From the NCBI GenBank assembly GCA_965203855.1, contig CBDBDN010000009.1, forward strand, positions 1 to 64,000: a stretch of 64,000 nucleotides of DNA, in the 5' to 3' direction. This DNA comes from Bin87 sp965203855 (GTDB lineage: Bacteria > Chloroflexota > Dehalococcoidia > Lucifugimonadales > UBA3495). A program made the translations under genes and the position numbers. Positions 1 through 8,146 of the stretch are shown one piece after another. Below the pieces are notes generated by a model that had not been told where the DNA came from, ran no database searches, and was given only the letters and a program-made list of their open reading frames with translations. The number at the start of each line of letters is the position of its first letter. Within the stretch, counting starts at the first letter, position 1.

Positions 1-72
1 ATCGCCGAACTGCGCGACCGGCGGCACAACGGCGATGGCCATAGCAACCGCGACAATGGCGCATCCGCTTAA
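1..72 (+). CDS. C-terminal end of an upstream gene, truncated by the window edge
   Basis: An open frame runs from the first base to a TAA at 70-72 and encodes 23 residues, a short charged helix (IAELRDRR) followed by a polar tail. It resembles the charged C-terminal tails of Uma2-like proteins such as the one at 13868-14650, but it is too short to assign. Fifty-four bases separate it from the next gene on the same strand. Confidence 0.4.
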   Translation: MAELRDRRHNGDGHSNRDNGASA

Positions 73-126
73 CGCCAATCGGACCCGCACTGACCAGCTA
101 CATCTACCTACCCGGAGACGCACAAT

Positions 127-1263
127 ATGGATCTTGGCCTTTTCTATCAGATTCAGGTTCCCAAGCCTTGGGACGCCGCCAGCGAATCCCGCAAGTTCCA
201 CGAAATGATGGAACAAGTTTCGTATGCCGAGGCGATGGGGATGACCAGCGTCTGGTTCGTTGAGCATCATTTTCGTTCCGAATGGTCGCATTCCAGCGCG
301 CCTGATATTACGCTGGCCGCGCTCAGCCAGCGCACTGCCACGATGCGGCTGGGCATCGCCGTTGCGCTGGCGCCGCTGCACCATCCGCTCAATGTGGCGT
401 GCCGGATGGCGACGCTGGATGTCATTTCCGGCGGGCGCGTTGACCTGGGCATCGGACGCTCGGGCTACCCCTACCAGATGCTGCCCTACGGCGCCGACCT
501 GGCGGATGTATCCGAAATGGTAGAGGAATATCTGCAAATTATCCCCGGCGCCTGGACGGAGGAAGTTTTCGGTTATGAGGGCAAGCATTACCGCATTCCG
601 CCTCGGGAGGTCATTCCCAAGCCGGTGCAGAAACCGCATCCGCCCATCTGGCAAGCAGTGAGCCAAGAGGCTACCGCCGCCAAAGTAGGACGGCAGGGGC
701 TGGGCTGCCTGGCGCAAACCAGCGTCGGCCTGGAGCGTGCCGAAGGACTGATTCAGATCTACCGGGATGCCATCAAAAACCCGGAGCCGGCTACCAAAGT
801 GGTCTATCCGCGCGTTGCCGGCAACACCGTCGCCCTGTGTATGGAGAACCGCAGCCGCGCCTTTGAGCGGGGCGCGGCAATCATTGACTGGTATCGGGAG
901 CAGCAGCGCATCCGCGATTCCTATGTCTGGCAGGGCTACGACCCGGCCAAAGTGCCGGCGGACTACCAATGGCACTACCAGCGGGCGATGCAGGCCGACA
1001 CGGCCCGCGCCGACGCGGTGTCGTCGCGCGCCCTGATTGAGGACGGCGGACGGTTCTGCATCGGCAACCCGGACGACTGCATCGCCTACATTGAGAGCTA
1101 CGAGCGGATGGGGGTTGACGAAATTATGCCCCTGTTCCAGGTCGGCCCGGTAAGCCACGCTGAGGTGATGGAATCGCTGCGGCTGTTCGGCAAGCACATC
1201 ATCCCGCATTTCAAGGCCAAGGACGGCCAGAAAGTTGACAGCGCCGAGGGACGGGATGGATAG
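127..1263 (+). CDS. LLM-class flavin-dependent oxidoreductase
   Basis: The 378-residue protein belongs to the bacterial luciferase-like monooxygenase family, FMN- or F420-dependent TIM-barrel enzymes. It opens with the typical beta strand MDLGLFYQIQ, followed by WFVEHHF near residue 45 and a block with HHPLNVA and DVISGGRVDLGIGRSGYP. These are the family's flavin-pocket and phosphate-binding regions. The ATG is preceded by GGAG at 115-118. The substrate cannot be read from sequence; such enzymes are abundant in SAR202-type Chloroflexota, where roles in oxidising recalcitrant organic matter have been proposed. The length is normal and the frame is intact. Confidence 0.88.
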   Translation: MDLGLFYQIQVPKPWDAASESRKFHEMMEQVSYAEAMGMTSVWFVEHHFRSEWSHSSAPDITLAALSQRTATMRLGIAVALAPLHHPLNVACRMATLDVISGGRVDLGIGRSGYPYQMLPYGADLADVSEMVEEYLQIIPGAWTEEVFGYEGKHYRIPPREVIPKPVQKPHPPIWQAVSQEATAAKVGRQGLGCLAQTSVGLERAEGLIQIYRDAIKNPEPATKVVYPRVAGNTVALCMENRSRAFERGAAIIDWYREQQRIRDSYVWQGYDPAKVPADYQWHYQRAMQADTARADAVSSRALIEDGGRFCIGNPDDCIAYIESYERMGVDEIMPLFQVGPVSHAEVMESLRLFGKHIIPHFKAKDGQKVDSAEGRDG

Positions 1264-1459
1264 GATCTTGATGGGAATTGCACCCAATAGTCCACAGCAG
1301 CCCATCATGCGGCGGCGGCCACGCCAGACCGCTTGAAGCAAATCAGGACGTCGGAGCTTTCAGCAGTACTCCGGGCGTGCCACAATACGCCTCGGAGATG
1401 CCAGGAATGCCGGACGCCCGCCGTGTTGCGCGTGAAATGTGAATCCACAAAAAGGTCGG
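1264..1459. other. Intergenic region with no recognised gene
   Basis: I see no coding frame with family resemblance, no tRNA and no convincing terminator between the flavin oxidoreductase and the promoter that begins at 1460. Open frames starting at 1333 and 1439 begin upstream of that promoter and are not supported. Confidence 0.4.
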
Positions 1460-1488
1460 TTGACTTCCGCCGGCGCGGCGCCTATAAT
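1460..1488 (+). promoter_or_regulatory. Sigma70-type promoter of the RCC1/sugar-dehydrogenase lipoprotein gene
   Basis: TTGACT at 1460-1465 and a perfect TATAAT at 1483-1488 are separated by exactly 17 bases. The expected transcription start is near 1495, about 13 bases before the ATG at 1508. This rules out a start at 1439 and fixes the likely start of the following gene. Confidence 0.7.
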
Positions 1489-1507
1489 GCGGCGTCATAT
1501 TCGCGCG

Positions 1508-3751
1508 ATGATTATGCCCAACGCCAACGACTACATATCGGCACACGCTCCGCAGGCGGCGGCGCCAAAGTCGCGCCGCGCCGCTGTTGCCATCATTTTG
1601 CTATGCGCCGCGCTTGCGTTGAGTATTTTGGCGGCTGCCTGCACTGAACCGACGGATTCCGCACCGGCTACCGCTTTTGCCGCCGGCCTCTCCGCAAGCG
1701 GCGCCGGCGGCTACTGCGGCCTTACTGCCGACGGACAAGCCGGCCGCACAACCTACCCGTCCGGCGGCAACCGCACCGCCGGCGCCGACTGCTACGCCCA
1801 TCCCGCCGACTCCCGAACCGACTGCCGTTCCGGTTGGCGCCATACCCGCCGGCGCGCTGCTGCCGACATCTCTGTTGCACCCCGAAGCGCCTTTCGTACA
1901 ATTGGCGGCGGGCGGGGAGCAGTTCTGCGGCCTGCAAGAGGACGGGGCCGTCCTGTGCTGGGCGCCGGCGCCGGGTTCGGCTACGGACGCGCTGCGGCAA
2001 CCGGCGGCGGGGACAGCTTCAGCAAATAAGTGTGGGCGAGGCTGCTTTCTGCGGGCTGCTGGATAACGGCGCGCTCCGATGCGGCGAAGCATCGCTCAAC
2101 GGGGTCTCTGCGGCGCCTGAGGGCAATTTCATCGCAGTGGCCACCGGCGGACAGCACGCTTGCGCCCTTGAGGCTGGCGGCGCTGCGGTCTGCTGGGGCC
2201 GGAGCGCCGATGCCGACGATAACGATGACGGCAGAACCACACCGCCGCCCGATGCGTCTTTTGTCGCCATTGCCGCCGGCGACGCGCACAGTTGCGGCAT
2301 TACTTTTGACGACAGTCTGCTCTGCTGGGGCCAGAACCCGGACGGCCGGGCCGACGCTCAACCCGGCCCTTTCCAGCAGCTGGCTTTGGGGCGTCAACAA
2401 TACCTGCGCGTTGCGTCCGGACGGCACGGTTTTCTGCCAGGGCGACGATTCCGCGGGCCAGTCCAGCCCGCCGGCAACGCGTTTCACGCAAATAGCGCTG
2501 GGGCTGGAACACGGCTGCGGCGTTACGGATGCTGGCGCCGTAGAATGCTGGGGCGGCGACTGGGCCGAAAGCGCATATCCGGCCGGCCTTTTTACGGCGG
2601 TAAGCGCGGGGGGGAACACAGTCTGCGGGCTGCGGCCGGCCGGCTATGCGGAATGCTGGGGCCAAGACCGGGCGCCATCCCCCTACTTCCTCACGCCCGA
2701 CGCTGTGCCGGTGCGGAGAAGCGACGGCGTTTTCGTAAGTCAGCCGGTAGAATTGTTCTCTTGGCCTGACGGCAGGCTCGCCGTAGTGAATCGCAAAGGA
2801 TTCATCACGCTGTTTGCTGACGGAGCAGAGCCGCATACGGCGCTGGACATCAGAGAGCGCACGACGACAGATGGCGAACTGGGTATGTTGAGCGCAGTTC
2901 TGGATCCTCAAACTGACGAATTCCCGTTCCTGTATGTCTATTATCACCACCTTGCTACTGACGGCGGGGGCAATCCGGTCATCATGGGGAGAGTGGCGCG
3001 CTTTCCGATAAGCAACGGCACCGCAGCGGCGCAGGATGAGCTGGTCATACTGGAACTGGAAGTAAGTACAATCAACCAGGGCGGCTCTATTAGGTTTGGG
3101 CCGGACGGGATGCTGTATTGGGGCTTGGGGGACGACAACGTAATCGGCAAGGTGCAGGATCTCTCCGAGCTGCACGGCAAAATCATCCGCATTGATGTGC
3201 GGGGCGCGTCGGCGGCGCAGCCCTACCGAATACCGGATGACAACCCCTTTGTGGGCCAGGCCGATGCCCGCCCTGAAATCTGGGCTTACGGGCTGCGCGA
3301 TGCATGGCGGATGAGCTTTGACCGTGAGGGCCGTTTGTGGGTTGGAGATGTCGGGTGGGGCAACCATGAGGAACTGTCCGTAGTAGTTGCGGGCGCCAAT
3401 ATGGGCTGGCCCATCATTGAGGGGGATGTGTGCCTGCGGGGTTTTGAGGACCTGAAATGCACTACCACGCCTGATTTGACTGCTCCGGTGTATATCTACG
3501 ACCACAACGCGGGACGTTGCGCCATTACCGGAGCGCTGGCGAATACCCGCTACGATGACACCGTGTTTTTCAGCGATTTGTGTTCCGGGCAGGTTTGGGC
3601 GCTGGTTGGCAACGCCGCCGCCGGTCGGCAAGTGCAGGAGCTGGCGCGCTTTGACGATCCGGTGGTTTCACTGTCCACCGACGCAAACGGCGAGGTCTAT
3701 GTGCTGACCTTTGGAGAAGGCGGCGTCTATCGGCTGGACTTTGCGGAGTAA
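1508..3751 (+). pseudogene. Secreted lipoprotein with RCC1-like repeats and a glucose/sorbosone dehydrogenase domain, broken by three frameshifts
   Basis: Reading from ATG 1508 gives a lipoprotein signal peptide ending ILAAAC. The frame then moves three times, each time by one extra base inside a four-base homopolymer: TTTT at 1675-1678, GGGG at 2009-2012 and GGGG at 2388-2391. Removing one base from each restores a single protein of roughly 745 residues. Its parts are the lipobox, a Pro/Thr/Ala linker, several RCC1-like repeats with recurring HxCGL and LCWG patterns, and a C-terminal six-bladed PQQ-type glucose/sorbosone dehydrogenase domain (AYGLRDAWRMSFD, GDVGWGNHEE, NMGWPIIEG). The coding quality after each shift is excellent, so the damage is recent or an assembly artefact. 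In the intact form it would be an extracytoplasmic sugar-oxidising or carbohydrate-binding lipoprotein. Confidence 0.75.
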
Positions 3752-3786
3752 CTAACGGCCGGCCCCGCTCTATTGACTGGCCGGAT

Positions 3787-4875
3787 TCAGCCGAACAGCT
3801 GCCGTTGCCCGGCGCCGCTGGCATCGCTGCCGGCCCAGGGCCAACCCAGGTATTCGTAGGCCAGGCGGGTGGCTACCCGTCCGCGCGGCGTGCGTTCCAG
3901 GAAACCCTGCTGTAAGAGGAACGGTTCCAGCACTTCCATTACTGTGCTGGTGTCCTCGCTGAGGGATGCGGCCAGGGTGTCCAGCCCGACGGGGCCGCCG
4001 CTGAACTTGTGGATGATGTTAGTTAGCAGCCGGTGGTCGGTTTCATCCAGGCCGCGCGCGTCCACGCCCAGCCGGTCCAGCGAGGCGCGGGCTACGGCTC
4101 CGGTGATGCGGTTGTCGGCTTTGACGAGGGCGTAATCGCGGGCGCGACGCAGCAGGCGGTTGGCGATGCGGGGCGTCCCGCGGGAGCGCACTGCTACTTC
4201 GCGCAAGCCGTCCGCTTCCGACTCAATCCCCAGAATGGATGCGGAACGTTGCACTACCGTCGTCATATCCGCATCGCTGTAATAGTCCAGCCGGAACACG
4301 GAGCCGAAGCGGTCGCGCAAGGGCGCGCTGACCAGCGAATAGCGGGTAGTGGCGCCCACCAGGGTAAAGGGGTTGATACGCAGGTTGATGTTGCGGGCCG
4401 ACAGGCCTTTTCCGACGACCCAGGACAGGAAAAAGTCCTCCATGGCCGAATACATTACTTCCTCAACGGCGCGGTTCAGGCGATGTATTTCGTCAATAAA
4501 CAGCACGTCGTTGGGTTGCAGTCCGGTAAGGATGGACGCAATGTCGCTGGCGCGTTCCACGGCCGGGCCGGAGGTAACCTTGATGCTGGCGCCCATTTCG
4601 TGGGCGATAATGTTGGCGAGGGTAGTCTTGCCGAGTCCGGGCGGCCCGTAGATGGCGATATGGTCCAGGGGTTCGCCGCGCATACGGGCGGCTTGCATTG
4701 CGATGGACAGGTTTTCCCGAACTTGGGGCTGCCCTACGAAATCCTGCAACCGGGCCGGGCGCAGGCGGGTGTCCTGCTGCTCGTCGTCCTGCTGCGCCGC
4801 CGGCGATACCGGACGCACCGCCGGATCGGCTGCCGACTGCTGGGGATCTATCGCCGTTTGATTTTGCGTCGTCAT
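3787..4875 (-). CDS. ruvB: Holliday junction branch migration helicase RuvB
   Basis: The 362-residue protein is an AAA+ motor that drives Holliday junction branch migration with RuvA. Walker A GPPGLGKTT lies at residues 77-85, Walker B FIDEIH at 126-131 and the sensor-like GATTR near 174. The C-terminal winged helix holds the family signature GGPVGLDTLA. The N-terminus carries about 35 extra Gln/Asp-rich residues compared with typical RuvB. It converges with the sugar-dehydrogenase pseudogene. A promoter at 4884-4913 places the transcription start about two bases before the ATG, suggesting a leaderless mRNA. ruvA and ruvC are not in the window. Confidence 0.97.
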   Translation of the reverse strand: MTTQNQTAIDPQQSAADPAVRPVSPAAQQDDEQQDTRLRPARLQDFVGQPQVRENLSIAMQAARMRGEPLDHIAIYGPPGLGKTTLANIIAHEMGASIKVTSGPAVERASDIASILTGLQPNDVLFIDEIHRLNRAVEEVMYSAMEDFFLSWVVGKGLSARNINLRINPFTLVGATTRYSLVSAPLRDRFGSVFRLDYYSDADMTTVVQRSASILGIESEADGLREVAVRSRGTPRIANRLLRRARDYALVKADNRITGAVARASLDRLGVDARGLDETDHRLLTNIIHKFSGGPVGLDTLAASLSEDTSTVMEVLEPFLLQQGFLERTPRGRVATRLAYEYLGWPWAGSDASGAGQRQLFG

Positions 4876-4883
4876 AGGGCCGT

Positions 4884-4913
4884 ATTCTACGGAGTGGGTT
4901 AGGCGGGGGTCAA
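4884..4913 (-). promoter_or_regulatory. Promoter of ruvB with start codon almost at +1
   Basis: On the minus strand, TTGACC (4913-4908) and TAGAAT (4889-4884) are separated by 18 bases. The predicted +1 near 4877 lies two bases before the ATG at 4875, and no ribosome binding site fits in between. Leaderless translation is inferred. Confidence 0.5.
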
Positions 4914-5083
4914 CCGGGCCGGGTCAGTGCGCCGTATCGGCTTGGCCCGGCTGCTTTGAGCGGCACTAATAGCCGGGATAGGCCGGAGGGACGGGATTTT
5001 GGGTATTCTCCGGTGATGATGGAGAGGGTCTGATTATCCCCGGAGTTGGGTTGTCGTCCGTGAACCGGCCGTCATCCGCGCTA

Positions 5084-5092
5084 TGATATACT
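5084..5092 (+). promoter_or_regulatory. Extended -10 promoter of the fakA-fakB-recG block
   Basis: TGATATACT at 5084-5092 is an extended -10 element with no good -35 hexamer 17 bases upstream. The predicted +1 near 5099 lies about 30 bases before the ATG at 5131, so the more upstream in-frame start at 5083 would be outside the transcript. Confidence 0.45.
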
Positions 5093-5130
5093 GCGGTTAC
5101 TTTAGTGCGCCGCCCGATGTGATTTTGATT

Positions 5131-6882
5131 ATGACTGCCCGCGCTACGGCATTGCAAGGTTACGAGCTGCGCCAGGCTTGGCAAAGCGCCGCGGCCTACC
5201 TGGAACTGTACCGCGATGCCGCCAACGCTCTGAATGTGTTTCCGGTGCCCGACGGCGACACCGGCACGAATATGCTGCTGACTTTGCGCGCCGGCATCGC
5301 CCGAATGGAGGAGGAGGATGACGCCGGCGACAGTGATAGCGGCGGTATGGCCGGCTCCGCCGGCGCAGTTGCTGAGGCGATGGCGTCCGGCGCATTCTGG
5401 GGGGCGCGCGGCAACAGCGGCGTCATCCTGTCGCAGATGCTGCGGGGGTTCGCCAACGGAACCGCCGGCGCGGATGCTCTGGACGCCGGACGGCTGGCCG
5501 GCGCATTTAGTTCCGCCGCCGCCGCCGCTTACCAGGCCGTTGGGCAACCACAAGAAGGCACGATGCTATCCGTGATACGGGCCGCCGCCGAGGCGGTGGC
5601 TACCGACTATGACGCCGGTCGGCAGGATGTTCTGTTTCTGTGGCAGGCCGCTTACGATGCCGCCGTGGCGGCGCTGGCCTGCACTCCCGAACAGCTGCCG
5701 GCGCTGAAAGCCGCCGGCGTAGTGGATTCCGGCGGGCTGGGCATTGTGGCAGTTATCGGCGGAGTGTTGCAAGCGTTGCAGGGCCGCGCCGGGCCGCCGA
5801 TTGACCTCGGACTGCGAAGCGTCGGCGGCCCAATTGACCCGGGACAGGTCGATTCGGTGGCAGTTGACGCCGATTTTCTGGAAACCCACGAGGGGGCGGA
5901 TTTTGGCTACTGCACCCAGTTTGTAATCCATGGCGACGCGCTCAACCCGGATGCGCTGCGGGTCGGCTTTGGCGACATCGCCGATTCTACTGTGGTAATC
6001 GGCGGCGGCGCAGCGGTGCGCGTCCATATCCATACCGAAACCCCCGGCCCGGCGCTGACTTACGCCGCCGAATTCGGAGAACTGGACGAAATCAAGATTG
6101 ACAACATGAGCCGGCAGAACTTGGACTGGACGGCGGGGCATCGGGAACGGACGGCGGCGGCACCGCCTGAAATCCGGCCCGGCGTATCGGTAATCGCCGT
6201 GGCCGCCGGGCCGGGACTGGCCGCGCTGTTTCAGGATGCCGGGTGCGCTGCCATAGTCCCCGGCGGGCAGACGCTTAACCCCAGCGCCAGCGAACTTATT
6301 GACGCCGCACGGGCCGCCGGCACGGAGAATGTCATCATCTTGCCCAACAACGGCAACATCGTAATGACCGCCAACCAGGCCGCCGCGGCCGGAGCCGAAA
6401 ATGGCAATAGCGACGGCATTGCGCTGCAAGTAGTCGCTACCCGGTCAATGCCGCAAGGCACGGCGGCGATGCTTGGGTTCAACCCGGAACTTTCGATGGA
6501 GCAGAACCTGGACAATATGACGGCGGCCAGCGCGGCGGTGGCATCGCTGGAAGTGGCTCAAGCGGTGCGCGATTCCGTAGTGGCCGGCCGGCCGGTCAAG
6601 CAGGGGCAGTATATGACGATGCTGAACGGGGAACTGGCCGCATTGTCCGACGACTCTGCGGAAGCGGCGCTGCTGGACGGGCTGCTCCGGCCTGGCGTCG
6701 CTGATGGCGCCGACGCAGTCGTTGACGCTGACAGCATTGTTACCATCTATTGGGGCGAGGAGGGCAGCGCCGCCAAAGCCGCCGGGATACAAGAGGGGCT
6801 GGAAACGGCCTGCCCCGGCGTCCATGTGGACATCTATCCCGGTGGCCAGCCCCACTATCCCTATCTGGCATCGGTAGAATAG
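5131..6882 (+). CDS. fakA: DAK2-domain fatty acid kinase subunit FakA
   Basis: The 583-residue protein matches FakA/YloV, the ATP-binding kinase subunit that phosphorylates fatty acids presented by a DegV-type FakB. The N-terminal DhaL-like domain carries the nucleotide/Mg motif VPDGDTGTNM at residues 39-48, then GARGNSGVILSQ near 90 and the STVVIGGG and HIHTETPG segments of the middle region. The C-terminal part resembles the DegV-like EDD fold (NVIILPNNGNI). ATG 5131 is chosen over 5083 because of the promoter position. A fakB-type gene and recG follow; the yloV-recG neighbourhood is common in Gram-positive bacteria. Confidence 0.88.
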   Translation: MTARATALQGYELRQAWQSAAAYLELYRDAANALNVFPVPDGDTGTNMLLTLRAGIARMEEEDDAGDSDSGGMAGSAGAVAEAMASGAFWGARGNSGVILSQMLRGFANGTAGADALDAGRLAGAFSSAAAAAYQAVGQPQEGTMLSVIRAAAEAVATDYDAGRQDVLFLWQAAYDAAVAALACTPEQLPALKAAGVVDSGGLGIVAVIGGVLQALQGRAGPPIDLGLRSVGGPIDPGQVDSVAVDADFLETHEGADFGYCTQFVIHGDALNPDALRVGFGDIADSTVVIGGGAAVRVHIHTETPGPALTYAAEFGELDEIKIDNMSRQNLDWTAGHRERTAAAPPEIRPGVSVIAVAAGPGLAALFQDAGCAAIVPGGQTLNPSASELIDAARAAGTENVIILPNNGNIVMTANQAAAAGAENGNSDGIALQVVATRSMPQGTAAMLGFNPELSMEQNLDNMTAASAAVASLEVAQAVRDSVVAGRPVKQGQYMTMLNGELAALSDDSAEAALLDGLLRPGVADGADAVVDADSIVTIYWGEEGSAAKAAGIQEGLETACPGVHVDIYPGGQPHYPYLASVE

Positions 6883-6940
6883 GCATCGCCCGGCAGCCAT
6901 CGGCCAAAGCGTCTATATCAGGACTTGTCATCAAATTAGC

Positions 6941-7196
6941 CGTCATTCCGGCGCAAGCGGGAATCCAGAGTCGTAATCCGGTACACGGTAATGAAACCTG
7001 CAACCATAGATTCCGGCTTGCGCCGGAATGACGGTTAGGGTGCTGGAATGACGGTTGAGTCGTCGGAATGGCGGTTAGGGTGCTGGAATGACGGTTGAGT
7101 CATCGGAATGACGGTTGGGGCGCCGAATGACGGTTGGGGCGTCGGAATGGCGGTTGGGGCGTCGGAATGGCGGTTAGGGCGTCGGAATTACGGAAA
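6941..7196. repeat. Composite dispersed repeat, locus 1: inverted-repeat head plus a tail of 20-bp units
   Basis: The head has a left arm at 6941-6965 (CGTCATTCCGGCGCAAGCGG and on) and a complementary right arm at 7009-7034 (ending CCGGAATGACGG), enclosing a core of about 43 bases. The tail, 7035-7196, repeats GGAATGACGG at about 20-base intervals with variable spacers such as TTAGGGTGCT and TTGGGGCGTC. Short open frames across it (for example from 7108) only translate the repeat. It lies between fakA and fakB and shows no gene. Confidence 0.85.
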
Positions 7197-7249
7197 ATCA
7201 CATTACCGAATTGGAAACACTGCCAACAACAAACCCGGAGTTGAGAACT

Positions 7250-8083
7250 ATGTCGGTGAAAATTGTTTCGGACAGCACGGCAGATCTGCCGGACGAGCTG
7301 GCCCAGCGTCTGGATGTAACCGTCGTCCCCGCCTATGTGCTGATTGACGATGTGTCCCACCGCGAGGGGCTGGACATCACCCGCCACGAGTTTTATCGGC
7401 GTCTGCAATCCTCGCCGCGGCTGCCCACCACTTCTCAGCCTACGCCTACCGACTTTGCGAAAAAGCTGGCGCCGCTGGTGCAGGACGGGCATCAGGTCAT
7501 CTGCATCACGGTTTCCAAACTGCTGAGCGGCACTTACAACTCGGCAGTGCAGGCGGCGGCGGATTTGCCGGACGGCGCGGTGTCGGTGGTGGATTCCAAC
7601 ACGGCCACCGCCGGGCATATGCTCCAGGTCATCGCCGCCGCCGAGGACGCCGCCGTTGCGGACGCCACCGTGGCATCGGTACTGGCCGCCGCCGAAGTGC
7701 GGGCGGCGCAGGGGCTGACCTACTGCATGGTTGACACGCTGGAATACCTGCAAAAAGGCGGGCGCATCGGCAAGGCGCAGGCGTTTATGGGATCGGTGCT
7801 CAAAGTCAAACCCATCCTCAAAATCACCGAGGGCGAAGTGCTGCCCGTTGACCGACCCCGCAACACGCGACGGGCGATGCAGCGACTGGAGGAATTGGTG
7901 CGGAGCCACGGCGCGGCGTCCAAGCTGGCGGTGGCCTACTCTACCGAGCCGGATGTGGCGGATGAAATCCGCGCCCGTCTCAGCGACCTGGCCCCGGACG
8001 AACAGACCTATGTGCTGCAAATCGGGTCAGCGGTGGGTACGCACTGCGGCCCCGGCGCCATCGGCGTGGCTACTATCCATTGA
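7250..8083 (+). CDS. fakB: DegV family fatty-acid-binding protein (FakB type)
   Basis: The 277-residue protein opens with the family signature VSDSTADLP (residues 6-14). It contains TSQPTP near residue 63, VSKLLSGTYNSA, and the family segment CMVDTLEYLQKGGRIGKA. FakB binds a fatty acid and hands it to FakA for phosphorylation. Start ATG 7250 has GGAG at 7237-7240; the longer frame from 7211 begins inside the repeat region and lacks a ribosome binding site. The adjacent fakA supports this role over a generic DegV assignment. Confidence 0.85.
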   Translation: MSVKIVSDSTADLPDELAQRLDVTVVPAYVLIDDVSHREGLDITRHEFYRRLQSSPRLPTTSQPTPTDFAKKLAPLVQDGHQVICITVSKLLSGTYNSAVQAAADLPDGAVSVVDSNTATAGHMLQVIAAAEDAAVADATVASVLAAAEVRAAQGLTYCMVDTLEYLQKGGRIGKAQAFMGSVLKVKPILKITEGEVLPVDRPRNTRRAMQRLEELVRSHGAASKLAVAYSTEPDVADEIRARLSDLAPDEQTYVLQIGSAVGTHCGPGAIGVATIH

Positions 8084-8146
8084 TAAGGCCCCTGATGATA
8101 GGGGACCCTGATAACGGCCATCTGATAACCGTCGGTCATCCGCCGG

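Noticed and set aside
1675..2391. Programmed frameshifting in the lipoprotein gene
   Set aside because: Three shifts in the same direction at ordinary four-base runs without slippery heptamers or pseudoknots are better explained by mutation or sequence error.
7035..7196. CRISPR-like appearance of the 20-bp repeat tails
   Set aside because: Repeat and spacer are each only about ten bases, spacers are similar to one another, and no cas genes are in the window.
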